NCBI GenBank assembly: GCA_031280495.1
Contig: JAITGT010000087.1
Coordinates: 1 to 18,762, forward strand
Source: Eubacteriaceae bacterium
GTDB taxonomy: Bacteria; Bacillota_A; Clostridia; Eubacteriales; Anaerofustaceae
Length of the DNA: 18,762 nt
Reading direction: 5' to 3'
The notes beneath the pieces were generated by a model. It had not been told where the DNA came from and made no database searches. It saw only the letters and a list, made by a program, of their open reading frames with translations. A program made the position numbers and the translations under genes. Each line of letters opens with the position of its first letter. Within the stretch, counting starts at the first letter, position 1. Of the stretch, positions 1 through 7,569 are shown one piece after another.

Positions 1-300
1 GGCGCGCAAAATGACCTGCAAAAAGCAAACGATCTGGCCAATATGATGGTCTGTGAGTACGGCATGAGCCGCTACAAGAACAGGGTCTTCTCCCGCCAGG
101 CAGACGCCTTTATGAGCCGCGAAATAAACGAGGAAATAACCGCCATTTTGGATGCCTGCTACACCCGGGTGATGGAAATGCTTCATGCCAACTATGCGGT
201 TTTGGAAAGGCTGTCCAACAAGCTCTACGAAAGCGAGCTGATAAAAAAGGCTGACATTCAAAAAATTGTCTCAGATTTGAACCTGGCCGCAGCGGAATAA
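1..300 (+). CDS. ftsH: ATP-dependent zinc metalloprotease FtsH, C-terminal end (5' part outside window)
   Basis: The open frame runs in from the left edge and ends at TAA 298-300, leaving the last 99 residues. They match the end of the peptidase M41 domain of FtsH: a GAQNDLQKA segment (the usual GASNDL..A helix), then MMVCEYGMS (usual MVTEYGMS), then the helical EI...I...Y....E.L..N...L..L tail. FtsH is a membrane-anchored AAA+ protease that degrades misfolded membrane proteins and some regulators. The AAA module, the HExxH zinc site and the membrane segments would lie upstream and cannot be checked. The tail stops soon after the M41 fold, without a long acidic extension. A strong terminator follows at once, so this is the end of its transcript. 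Some clostridia have several FtsH paralogues, so which copy this is remains open. Confidence 0.88.
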   Translation, partial: GAQNDLQKANDLANMMVCEYGMSRYKNRVFSRQADAFMSREINEEITAILDACYTRVMEMLHANYAVLERLSNKLYESELIKKADIQKIVSDLNLAAAE

Positions 301-307
301 AGCGGCA

Positions 308-345
308 GCCGGCGGGGCGCGCAGCCTTGCCGGCACTCTTTTTTT
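308..345 (+). terminator. Intrinsic terminator after ftsH
   Basis: A 10-bp stem (308-317 with 325-334, two G-U pairs) closes a 7-nt loop and is followed after four bases by seven T residues (339-345). It begins 8 bases after the ftsH stop. Confidence 0.8.
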
Positions 346-489
346 GGCAGTATTGAAGCGCAGCTGCGCAGATGCCGCACTGAAAGCCAGCATGGGCGCC
401 GCTGCTGCCATAATGCCGGGCAAAGCCAGCGCAGCGCCCAACTGCAATGCTGCGGTTTGCCAGCCGCGGGCGCTTCCTTGCCTTGCCCC

Positions 490-512
490 AAAAGAGCCTG
501 TTTGGCGCAGGC
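490..512 (-). terminator. Possible weak terminator for the MFS transporter gene
   Basis: Read on the minus strand, GCCTG (512-508) pairs with CAGGC (500-496) around a 7-nt loop, followed by TCTTTT (495-490). It lies 27 bases past the stop of the minus-strand transporter gene. The stem is only 5 bp, so this is tentative. Confidence 0.4.
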
Positions 513-538
513 AGCCGAACAGCGCATAAAGCGGCGCC

Positions 539-1810
539 TTATGCTTCCCCTGTTTCCTGCCCGCTTTCCTTGATTTTGGAGAGCAGGGCATAGCCGGCGG
601 CAAACAGCAGGATGAGCATGAGGATGCCGTAGCGCGACTCGCCTGTTATCGCGGCTGAAAGCGTTATAAAGAGTGGGCCAACAAAGTCGGCAAACTTTCC
701 AAAGATATCATAGAAGCCAAAATATTCATTGGACTCTTCTTTAGGTATGAGCTTTGCGAAGTAAGAGCGGGAAAGGGTTTGGATTCCTCCCTGAACAGCG
801 CCCACCGAAATTGCCAGCACCCAAAACTGCCAGGCGCTCCTTAAAAGAAAGCCCAAGACGCAAATCCCCGCATAGCATATAATAAACGCCTTTATGAGCC
901 GAATGGGGGTAATTTTCTTCGCCAGCTTTCCGGCAAGGATTACGCAGGGAAAGGCTACGAGCTGGGTAACGAGCAGGGCGACAATCATGTTCGTGGAAGA
1001 AATGCCCACTTCGCTGCCGTAAATGGTCGCCATGGAAATGATTGTGTATACGCCGTCTATATAGCAAAAATAGGCAATGATAAAGCAGCGCATGGTTTTG
1101 TTTTTTCGAATTTTCCTGACGGTTTCCGCGAGCCTGCGAAAAGACTGCCTCACCGCGCCCGCCTCTCGGTCAATTTGGACATAGTACCGGTGCTTTAGGT
1201 TTTTTAGCAGCGGCAGGGACAGCGCAGCCCACCAAGCGGCTGTAATGAAAAAGCTGATCCGAAAGCCGAGCAGCGGCTCAATGCCAAAAGGGCGAAGGAG
1301 CAGAATGGAAATGCTGGCTACGAATGGAATGCAGCTGGCAACATAGCCGATTGCGAAACCGTTCGCCGACACCATATCCATGCGGCTTTTTTCCGTTACG
1401 TCTGTGAGCATGGAGTCATAAAAAACATTGCAGGCTGAATAGCAAAGCCTCGTGAGCAGAAAGAGGCATATGAAGGCAAAAATGTTTAGAGTAAAGTTGA
1501 TGAGCGAAAGGCCTGCAATCGCAAGCGCAAGGGAAAAGGCAAACATCCTCTTTTTCATTCCCTGGTAGTCCGCAAGCGTCCCGAGCATCGGCGAGAGCAG
1601 CGCCAGCAAAAGAAGGGAGGCGCTGGTCATAGCGCCCCATGTTGCGGAAACTTCAGCCGCCTCCACATTTCCCTGCATGTTGGCGATAAGCGAAAAATAG
1701 AGTGGGACGGTTGTAGAAATTATGAGAGAGAATGCCGAGCTTGCCGCGTCATAGAGCATCCAGCTCCATTCTTGCTTTGTATACTTCGTCATGGCAACGG
1801 CGGCACACAT
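539..1810 (-). CDS. MFS transporter, UMF1 / Atg22-like family
   Basis: 423 residues with about 12 hydrophobic segments. The start of the fold (YTKQEWSWMLYDAASSAF) and the late motif GGIQTLSRSYFAKLIPKEES with EYFGFYDIFGKFADFVGP are hallmarks of the UMF1 (Atg22-like) branch of the major facilitator superfamily. Eukaryotic Atg22 exports amino acids from the vacuole; substrates of the bacterial members are largely unknown, so none is assigned. The frame is open to 1915, but I chose ATG 1810 because AGGAG lies 9 bases upstream; ATG 1792 (MTKYTKQ) is also possible because it matches the usual family N-terminus. A second, better SD (AAAGGAG, about 1845-1851) lies further upstream without a well-spaced start codon. 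The gene stands alone, divergent from secG, and I found no convincing promoter. Confidence 0.85.
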   Translation of the reverse strand: MCAAVAMTKYTKQEWSWMLYDAASSAFSLIISTTVPLYFSLIANMQGNVEAAEVSATWGAMTSASLLLLALLSPMLGTLADYQGMKKRMFAFSLALAIAGLSLINFTLNIFAFICLFLLTRLCYSACNVFYDSMLTDVTEKSRMDMVSANGFAIGYVASCIPFVASISILLLRPFGIEPLLGFRISFFITAAWWAALSLPLLKNLKHRYYVQIDREAGAVRQSFRRLAETVRKIRKNKTMRCFIIAYFCYIDGVYTIISMATIYGSEVGISSTNMIVALLVTQLVAFPCVILAGKLAKKITPIRLIKAFIICYAGICVLGFLLRSAWQFWVLAISVGAVQGGIQTLSRSYFAKLIPKEESNEYFGFYDIFGKFADFVGPLFITLSAAITGESRYGILMLILLFAAGYALLSKIKESGQETGEA

Positions 1811-2038
1811 GCAACAGCGCTCCTGAAACAAAAAATGTGCCGATCTCCTTTCTGGCGAATGGCTGTTTTTTTGCCAAAGCGCTTGTGGGGCCTTTCTATT
1901 TTTGCAGCCAGGCAATTAATGGCGCGATGGGATTGGCTAGCGGATGAAAGCGTGGCGCTTGCCAAGAGGGCAGGGCGCATGGCGGAGCCTTCATTTTTCC
2001 TAGCAATGCAAAATGTGTTTTTGTCTTTTGATCTTTTA

Positions 2039-2047
2039 TGGTATAAT
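2039..2047 (+). promoter_or_regulatory. secG promoter (extended -10)
   Basis: TGGTATAAT is a perfect extended -10 (TGnTATAAT), 25 bases upstream of the secG start codon. The -35 is weak: TTGTCT at 2021-2026 gives a short 15-nt spacer. Confidence 0.75.
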
Positions 2048-2072
2048 ATTGTCCGATAGCCAGGAGGGTGTA

Positions 2073-2321
2073 ATGCAGTTATTTTTGTCGATACTTATCT
2101 TTGCTTCCAGCTTAGTTTTGATACTGTCCGTTCTATTGCAGGAAGGCAAGGGCTATGGCATGGGCGCCTCCATTGGCGGCACCGACGAGACATTGTTTGG
2201 AAAGTCAAAAGCCAGAGGGCTTCAGGCAATGCTTCAGCGCTTGACCGTTTTTTCGGGCGCTCTTTTGATGCTGTCCATCTTTATGTTTAACGTAGTGCTC
2301 AGGCCGGGGCTCTTTGACTAG
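2073..2321 (+). CDS. secG: Protein-export translocase subunit SecG
   Basis: 82 residues. SecG is the small third subunit of the SecYEG channel and eases SecA-driven export. The sequence shows two membrane helices (about 2-22 and 57-77) joined by a cytoplasmic Gly-rich loop with the family pattern LLQEGKG.G...GG....LFG. Length fits the family (about 75-85). ATG 2073 is preceded by AGGAGG (2063-2067 region) at ideal spacing; the in-frame upstream extension to 2013 crosses the promoter and is not coding. The gene has its own extended -10 promoter and a strong terminator, so it is monocistronic. In many clostridia secG precedes rnr and smpB; here that linkage is absent and a minus-strand SRAP gene follows. 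Confidence 0.93.
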   Translation: MQLFLSILIFASSLVLILSVLLQEGKGYGMGASIGGTDETLFGKSKARGLQAMLQRLTVFSGALLMLSIFMFNVVLRPGLFD

Positions 2322-2343
2322 CTGCCGAAAGCCATGAAAGAGG

Positions 2344-2371
2344 GGCCGGCGCTGGAGCGCCGGCCTTTTTT
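2344..2371 (+). terminator. Intrinsic terminator after secG
   Basis: A perfect 9-bp G+C stem (2344-2352 with 2357-2365), loop TGGA, followed directly by six T residues (2366-2371). It starts 23 bases after the secG stop. Confidence 0.92.
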
Positions 2372-2376
2372 CTTGC

Positions 2377-2943
2377 CTAGGCGCTGCGGCGCTCCAAGCG
2401 CTTAGGGACAAGGCTGAGCATTTCTTCCGCCGCGCTTCGCTGGAGTATCCACTGGCTGACTGCGCGCTTTTCAGCAAGCAGCGGCATGCGCGCATGCACG
2501 CTCAAGACGCTTTCGTTAGCCTGCGTTGTCAGGATGGCGAATTTGCTTTTCTCGCTCCCGGGATATGTGAGTGAAACGCCCAGGGCGAAAAGAGCTTCGG
2601 GCGGGTCCCGGTAAAAGGCAAGCTTCTTCTTGGATGCATCCCATTCAAAAAAGCTCGACATTGGCACGGCAATGCGGCCCGTCTCAAACGCTCGGCGAAA
2701 CGCAGGCTTTTCGCGAACAGTCTCAGCGCGCGCGTTGATGAGCGAGAGCTTTCCCTTGTAGTCTCGAATGCCCCATTGCATTACCGTGGCGGCAACCCCC
2801 GCGCCCGCTCCTGATGCGAGCACAGCGCAGTTTTGCGTAGGAAACACTTCCCCAACGGAGAAAACATGCCCCGTCAGCGCAAGAGAAATCTCTTTTAGGC
2901 TAGGGTAGTCGCTCAAGTCGCCGAAGTAGTATCTGCCGCACAT
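2377..2943 (-). CDS. SOS response-associated peptidase family protein (SRAP; YedK/HMCES-like)
   Basis: 188 residues. SRAP proteins form a thiazolidine crosslink between Cys2 and abasic sites in single-stranded DNA, shielding them during replication. All signature residues are visible: MCGRYYF with Cys2 (exposed once Met is removed), NARAET (Asn70, Arg72, Glu74), SFFEW (Glu100, usual FYEW) and HARMP (His150, usual HxRMP). At 188 residues it is somewhat short next to E. coli YedK (222). The frame is open to 2961, but ATG 2943 is the only start that places Cys at position 2; GAAGGG lies 10 bases upstream. It has its own promoter at 2979-3008. No LexA-type box is evident, so SOS control is not supported by the sequence. 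Confidence 0.93.
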   Translation of the reverse strand: MCGRYYFGDLSDYPSLKEISLALTGHVFSVGEVFPTQNCAVLASGAGAGVAATVMQWGIRDYKGKLSLINARAETVREKPAFRRAFETGRIAVPMSSFFEWDASKKKLAFYRDPPEALFALGVSLTYPGSEKSKFAILTTQANESVLSVHARMPLLAEKRAVSQWILQRSAAEEMLSLVPKRLERRSA

Positions 2944-2978
2944 TGCTGCCCGTCCCTTCAATTTTCATGCCTGCGCTT

Positions 2979-3008
2979 ATCCTAGCATGCTGGGACAGTG
3001 GATGTCAA
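2979..3008 (-). promoter_or_regulatory. Promoter of the SRAP gene
   Basis: On the minus strand a perfect -35 TTGACA (3008-3003), an 18-nt spacer and -10 TAGGAT (2984-2979), 36 bases before the start codon. Confidence 0.75.
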
Positions 3009-3056
3009 CATCCTGCGCGCGGGCAGCGCCATGCGCAAAAAACCCTTTATGGAGTG

Positions 3057-3085
3057 TTGCCATTCAAATGGCCTGCCTTTATAAT
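3057..3085 (+). promoter_or_regulatory. Promoter of the potABCD operon
   Basis: -35 TTGCCA (3057-3062, five of six consensus bases), exactly 17 nt, then perfect -10 TATAAT (3080-3085). Transcription would start near 3092, leaving about 197 nt before the potA start codon. Confidence 0.88.
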
Positions 3086-3125
3086 TTTTCCATGGATTTC
3101 AATGCAAACACTGGTTTTTTGGCTT

Positions 3126-3166
3126 GGCGCCCGGAGCGCCTTCCGCAAAGGCGCCTTGAGAGGCGC
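3126..3166 (+). promoter_or_regulatory. Competing hairpins in the potABCD leader
   Basis: Three pairings share the same bases: GGCGC 3126-3130 with GCGCC 3136-3140; GCGCCTT 3136-3142 with AAGGCGC 3148-3154 (7 bp, loop of 5); and GCGCC 3151-3155 with GGCGC 3162-3166. A third GCGCCTT lies at 3182-3188. The central hairpin excludes the outer two, as in switch-like leaders. No T-run follows, so classical attenuation is not shown. A role in regulation is inference. Confidence 0.4.
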
Positions 3167-3288
3167 GCGTGGCGAGCAAAAGCGCCTTCCGGCCCGCCCG
3201 GCAAACCCATTTTTGCGCCCTGGGCACGCACGCACTCGCTTGCCTGATTCTGTTTGCCTTCGCTTGAATGCGCGCTTTTGGAGAATAA

Positions 3289-4713
3289 TTGAAAAAAACA
3301 ATAATCGAAGCAAGGGATCTTTCCAAGGAGTTTGATGGGGAGGTAGCCGTCAACTATATCAATTTTTCCGTTTCGGAAGGTGAGTTTGTCACTCTCCTCG
3401 GCCCTTCCGGCTGTGGAAAGACGACGATACTCAGAATGCTTGCCGGCTTTGAAAAGCCAACGAGCGGAGACATCCTTTTGTATGGGGACAGAATCAACGA
3501 AATTCCCCCAAACGAAAGGCCAGTCAACACTGTCTTTCAGAATTACGCCTTGTTCCCGCACTACAATGTCTACGAGAACATTGCATTTCCCCTTCGGCTC
3601 AAGAAGGCGGACAAAAAAACAATAGACGAAAAGGTTTCCTATTACCTAAAGGTCGTCAATTTGGAAGGGTTTGCAAAACGAAACGTGGATTCGCTTTCCG
3701 GCGGCCAGCAGCAAAGAGTCGCCATTGCGCGCGCCCTCGCCAACGAACCCCGGGTGCTGTTGCTGGACGAGCCCCTTTCCGCGCTGGATCTCAAGCTCCG
3801 CAAAGAGATGCAGGCTGAGCTTAAGCGCATACAAAGAGAGGTCGAGATCACCTTTATCTACGTAACGCACGATCAGGAGGAGGCGCTTAGCCTTTCAGAC
3901 AAAATTGTTGTCATGCGGCGCGGCGAAATACAGCAAATTGGATCGCCTACCGACATTTACAACGAGCCCATCAATACCTATGTCGCAGAGTTCATAGGGG
4001 AGTCAAACATCATTGACGGCGTGATGAAGCGAAACTATGAAGTTGCCTTCTTCGGCAAGAAATTTGCCTGCGTGGACAAAAAATTTCCAGAAACAGAGTC
4101 AGTCAAAGTCGTTATTCGGCCAGAAGACCTCATTTTTTGCGACCCAGGATCGGCAAAGCTGACAGCCTCAATCGAAAGCGTTGCCTTCAAAGGCGTTCAC
4201 TACGAATACACGGCGCAATCCAGCGAAATGGAGTTCCTCATCCAGTCAACTGTCGAAAAAAAAGTTGGCGAACGGGTCGGGCTCGACTTTGGCCCGGATG
4301 AAATACACATCATGCGCGCTGAGCAGCGCAACATTCTCCCATCTGTCATGCCGGACGACGGCACAGTGAAATTTCTTGGCTCGCTGTTTCCATGCAACAT
4401 CGATCGCTTTCCGGAAACGAGCGAGGTTCTTGCCGTCATTAAGCCTGCCGACTGGATCATACTAAAAGACGGAGATCCCCAGGCTAGGCTTTCCGCGGTC
4501 ATCCAATACTCGTCTTACCATTCAGAGCGCTATGAGTGCCTGGCAAAAGTAGGGGAGGAGACAGTGATGATTGAGACAATACTGCCCCAAAAGCCAGGGG
4601 ACCGCATTGGGCTGGACTGCGATCCGGACGACATCTTCATCATTCGCAACGAGGGCGAGCTTATCGGCATCGACCAGGCCGAAGAGATTCCCACCGTACT
4701 GCGGGAAAGCTAA
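3289..4713 (+). CDS. potA: Spermidine/putrescine ABC transporter ATP-binding protein PotA, with a second TOBE domain
   Basis: 474 residues. PotA hydrolyses ATP to drive polyamine import through PotBC. The ABC domain is complete: Walker A GPSGCGKT (38-45), Q-loop Gln84, signature LSGGQ (136-140), Walker B VLLLDEP (156-162), switch His194. PotA is usually about 350-380 residues; here about 110 extra residues repeat the C-terminal regulatory TOBE fold. Segments about 271-343 and 379-453 align in order (VVIRPEDLI with AVIKPADWI; VGERVGLDFGPDEIHIMR with PGDRIGLDCDPDDIFIIR). The start is TTG 3289, with GGAG 5-6 bases before it; no nearby in-frame ATG would keep the N-terminal strand. It is the first gene of the operon, and potB follows 5 bases after its stop. 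ABC importers with TOBE domains carry several substrates, but the neighbouring PotD supports polyamines. Confidence 0.95.
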   Translation: MKKTIIEARDLSKEFDGEVAVNYINFSVSEGEFVTLLGPSGCGKTTILRMLAGFEKPTSGDILLYGDRINEIPPNERPVNTVFQNYALFPHYNVYENIAFPLRLKKADKKTIDEKVSYYLKVVNLEGFAKRNVDSLSGGQQQRVAIARALANEPRVLLLDEPLSALDLKLRKEMQAELKRIQREVEITFIYVTHDQEEALSLSDKIVVMRRGEIQQIGSPTDIYNEPINTYVAEFIGESNIIDGVMKRNYEVAFFGKKFACVDKKFPETESVKVVIRPEDLIFCDPGSAKLTASIESVAFKGVHYEYTAQSSEMEFLIQSTVEKKVGERVGLDFGPDEIHIMRAEQRNILPSVMPDDGTVKFLGSLFPCNIDRFPETSEVLAVIKPADWIILKDGDPQARLSAVIQYSSYHSERYECLAKVGEETVMIETILPQKPGDRIGLDCDPDDIFIIRNEGELIGIDQAEEIPTVLRES

Positions 4714-4718
4714 GGGCG

Positions 4719-5534
4719 ATGAGGAGAATGAAGGTTCTTGGCCTTCCATATGGAATTTGGATGGCCGCGTTCACAGCCGTTCCCATGCTGCTCATGGCTG
4801 TCTATGCCTTGAGAGGCGAGAGCGGCTTTTCCCTAAGCAATTTCGCGAGCTTTTTCTCCCCAATATACCTGCGCGTGCTCTGGGACTCAGCTGTCATTGC
4901 GTTTTGGTCAACTGCCGCTTCGCTGTGCATAGGCTATCCCGCCGCTTACTTTATCAGCGTTATGGAAGACAGGCAAAGGGAGTTCTTTCTCATGCTGCTT
5001 ATTCTTCCGACGTGGATGAACTTTCTGCTGCGCACGTATTCATGGATGAACCTATTGGGAAAAAATGGGCTTCTTAACCGGGCCCTGGATCTGTTAGGAA
5101 TTGGGCCGGCAAACCTTTTGTACAACAATGGGGCAGTCTTGCTTGGCATGCTTTACAATTTTCTGCCTTTTATGATATACCCTATATACTCTGTGCTAAG
5201 AAAGCTCAACCCTTCATATCTTGAAGCGGCAAAAGATCTTGGCGCAAGCCCATGGAAGGCATTTTGGAAAATCACGTTTCCCCTGTCGCTGCCCGGCGTT
5301 GCAACAGGAGTCACGATGGTTTTCATGCCTGCCGTTTCGACATTTGTCATACCGGAGCTATTGGGCGGGGCGCAAAAGATGTATATTGGCAACCTCATCC
5401 AGCACCAATTTCTGGTTAAAGGCGACTGGGGGTTTGGCTCCGCGATTTCTATCATTATGATGTTTTTTATCTTGCTCGCCATGTACGTCATGAACCGCTT
5501 CGCGGGCGACGAAAAGGAGAATGCCTTATGGTAG
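4719..5534 (+). CDS. potB: Spermidine/putrescine ABC transporter permease PotB
   Basis: 271 residues, six hydrophobic segments. One of the two membrane subunits of the polyamine importer. The cytoplasmic EAA loop that docks on PotA is clear (EAAKDLGASPWKAFWKITFP, 169-188). The N-terminal YGIWMAAFTAVPMLLM segment fits PotB rather than PotC. Start: ATG 4719, 5 bases past the potA stop. SD is poor (AAGG close to the ATG); the alternative ATG 4728 has GAGGAG only 1 base away, too close. Translation is therefore probably coupled to potA. The 3' end overlaps potC by 7 bases. Confidence 0.94.
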   Translation: MRRMKVLGLPYGIWMAAFTAVPMLLMAVYALRGESGFSLSNFASFFSPIYLRVLWDSAVIAFWSTAASLCIGYPAAYFISVMEDRQREFFLMLLILPTWMNFLLRTYSWMNLLGKNGLLNRALDLLGIGPANLLYNNGAVLLGMLYNFLPFMIYPIYSVLRKLNPSYLEAAKDLGASPWKAFWKITFPLSLPGVATGVTMVFMPAVSTFVIPELLGGAQKMYIGNLIQHQFLVKGDWGFGSAISIIMMFFILLAMYVMNRFAGDEKENALW

Positions 5535-6322
5535 GCAAAAAATTAAGAAAGGCATATGTTTACCTCTTGCTGGCCTTTTTTTACCTTCCCATTGCGGTCC
5601 TGGTGGTGTACTCTTTCAATGAAAACCGCACCAACCGCATATGGGGAGGGTTTTCCCTTCGCTGGTACGCCGCGCTCTTTTCCGACAGGCAAATCCTGTC
5701 CGCCCTATACTACACTTTGCTGTGCGCTGCGCTCGCCACCCTTGTGTCAACGGTTATTGGGACAGCGTCTGCCATTGCCATTGACGCTATGGAAGGGAGA
5801 AGCCGATCCCTTTACCTAAACCTCAACTACATTCCGGTCATCAACCCAGACATCGTTACCGGCATTTCCATGCTGCTGGTTTTTGCCTCTGCCGGAATTC
5901 GGCTGGGGATGGCCACCATGCTCATAGCCCACATCACGTTTTGCACCCCATACGTGATTCTCTCAATTTTGCCAAAGCTAAAACAGATGGACAGGCATTT
6001 GGTGGAAGCGGCCCTGGATCTGGGAGCGACGCCTATGCAGGCACTCTTTAAGGTGGTTCTTCCGGACATTCGCGCCGGCGTTTCCACTGGCGCGCTGCTC
6101 GCCTTTACCCTGTCGGTCGACGACTTCGCAATCAGTTTCTTTAATACGGGATCCGGCGTGACCAACCTGTCTATCTACGTCTATTCCGCCGCTAAGAAAG
6201 GCATAAGCCCAGAAGTCAACGCGCTATCCACGGTCATGATTTTGAGCGTGGCTATCTTGCTTTTTATCGTCAACAAGAGATCGCTCAACAACAATACTTC
6301 CGCTAAGGGGGAAAAACTTTGA
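5528..6322 (+). CDS. potC: Spermidine/putrescine ABC transporter permease PotC
   Basis: 264 residues, six hydrophobic segments. Second permease subunit. N-terminus YVYLLLAFFYLPIAVLVVYSFN and the FSLRWY segment are typical of PotC; the EAA loop is EAALDLGATPMQALFKVVLP (160-179), and SVDDFAISFF follows, a conserved PotC stretch. ATG 5528 has AAGGAG 8 bases upstream, inside the end of potB, and ATGGTAG makes a 7-base overlap with the potB stop. The stop TGA overlaps the TTG start of potD. Confidence 0.95.
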   Translation: MVGKKLRKAYVYLLLAFFYLPIAVLVVYSFNENRTNRIWGGFSLRWYAALFSDRQILSALYYTLLCAALATLVSTVIGTASAIAIDAMEGRSRSLYLNLNYIPVINPDIVTGISMLLVFASAGIRLGMATMLIAHITFCTPYVILSILPKLKQMDRHLVEAALDLGATPMQALFKVVLPDIRAGVSTGALLAFTLSVDDFAISFFNTGSGVTNLSIYVYSAAKKGISPEVNALSTVMILSVAILLFIVNKRSLNNNTSAKGEKL

Positions 6323-7356
6323 AGAAACTGGCCTTTGCCCTTTGCATCGTCCTGTTCGCCTCCGCCTTGCCAGGCTGTGCGCCTTCACGCGAAAACACCC
6401 TGTATGTCTACAGCTGGGGCGACTATATAGACCCAGAGTCAAATGACCTGTTTGAAAAGGAAAACGGCTGCAAAGTCGTCTATTCCACTTATGACTCAAA
6501 CGAGGCGATGTATGTCAAGGTGCGGCAAAACGCTTCGCCGACGGACGTCATCTTCCCATCCGACTACATGGTGGAGAAAATGGTCGGGGAAGGCATGCTC
6601 GCCAAGATTGACAGGGAGAGCATCCCAAATCTCGCAAACATTGACGCCAAGCTCCTTGGAATGGAGTACGATACGGCAAACGACTACTCCGTGCCCTACT
6701 TTTGGGGAACCGTCGGCATTCTATACAACAAAACAATGGTAGAGGATCCGGTGGACAGCTGGGGCATTTTGTGGAACGAGAAGTATGCCAAAAAGATCGT
6801 TATGTACAACTCGCAAAGAGACTCTCTAGGCGTTGCGCTGAAATATCTAGGCTATTCGATGAACACGCGCGACAGAGCCCAGGTTAAGGAAGCCGAAGAG
6901 CTTCTTGTCCAGCAAAAGCCCCTAGTCCTCGCCTATTACACGGACTATATTCAGGACATGATGATCGGAGGCGAGGCTGCCATGGCTGTCACATATTCGG
7001 GAGACGCTGTGTATTCCATGTCGCAAAACCCCGATTTGGCATACTCCGTCCCGAAAGAGGGGTCTAACAAGTGGTTTGACAGCGCCGCAATCCTTGAGTC
7101 TTCGGAGAATAAGGCATTGGCCGAAAAATATATCAATTTTTTATGCAGAGATGATATTTCTATGAAGAATACCACAGAAGTGATGTATTCGACCCCAAAC
7201 AAGAATATTGAGCCAGCGCTTCGCAATACAGACTGGGCGAACAATGAAGTCTATTTTGCGCCCCAGGATGTGCTTGACAGGTGCGAAATATTTAAGGATC
7301 CGGGCGAATTCGTATCTGTCTATTCAGAATCATGGGAAAGGGTCATCTCTCAATAG
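6319..7356 (+). CDS. potD: Spermidine/putrescine-binding lipoprotein PotD
   Basis: 345 residues. Extracytoplasmic polyamine-binding protein that feeds PotBC. It begins with a lipoprotein signal (MKK, hydrophobic 4-17) and lipobox LPGC with Cys20; Pro at -2 is unusual but the Cys position and context fit. The mature protein shows the PotD pattern YVYSWGDYIDPE (29-40), the ...YDSNEAMYVKV segment (58-68), DVIFPSDYMVEKM (76-88) and VPYFWGTVGILYN (125-137), with the aromatic and acidic residues that cage polyamines in this family. Choice of spermidine over putrescine cannot be read reliably. Start TTG 6319 with AAGGGGG about 7 bases upstream; TTGA overlaps the potC stop by 4 bases. Last gene of the operon; no T-rich terminator follows. 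Confidence 0.95.
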   Translation: MKKLAFALCIVLFASALPGCAPSRENTLYVYSWGDYIDPESNDLFEKENGCKVVYSTYDSNEAMYVKVRQNASPTDVIFPSDYMVEKMVGEGMLAKIDRESIPNLANIDAKLLGMEYDTANDYSVPYFWGTVGILYNKTMVEDPVDSWGILWNEKYAKKIVMYNSQRDSLGVALKYLGYSMNTRDRAQVKEAEELLVQQKPLVLAYYTDYIQDMMIGGEAAMAVTYSGDAVYSMSQNPDLAYSVPKEGSNKWFDSAAILESSENKALAEKYINFLCRDDISMKNTTEVMYSTPNKNIEPALRNTDWANNEVYFAPQDVLDRCEIFKDPGEFVSVYSESWERVISQ

Positions 7357-7392
7357 ACAAATGGGTTCGTTTGGATGGGGCGCCTTTTCCAA

Positions 7393-7458
7393 GCAAAGCG
7401 GGATCGAGTGTTTGCGCTAGAGCCAGTTTTGCCCGGATAAAGATAGCGCCCGCTTTGC
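7393..7458. repeat. Long-range inverted repeat between potD and rnz
   Basis: GCAAAGCGGG (7393-7402) and CCCGCTTTGC (7449-7458) are perfect 10-base complements, 46 bases apart, starting 36 bases after the potD stop. With no T-run it is not a classical terminator; it could protect the 3' end of pot mRNA. The whole gap 7357-7569 otherwise holds no gene or clear promoter. Confidence 0.5.
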
Positions 7459-7569
7459 GCTTAACCAGACAACAATGGCAAAGGGGGAAGCCGCCAATGG
7501 CTGGCGCAGCGGCAATATGCTCTCCAAGGGCAGCCGCGGCGTTCTTGCACATTCCTGGCGCGGACAAAA

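Larger units (their letters stand above)
2944..3288. other. Gene-free divergent promoter region and potABCD leader
   Basis: No protein-like reading frame in 345 bases; frames that stay open have no recognisable composition. The stretch holds the SRAP promoter (2979-3008), the pot promoter (3057-3085), and a roughly 200-nt transcribed leader with competing hairpins (3126-3166). Confidence 0.7.

Noticed and set aside
258..603. Overlapping frames on both strands between ftsH and the MFS gene
   Set aside because: They cross the ftsH terminator and the end of the transporter gene and have only low-complexity Ala/Arg-rich content.
7412..7440. TTGCGC followed by GGATAA as a possible rnz promoter
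   Set aside because: The -10 matches the consensus too poorly; I saw no other good promoter for rnz.
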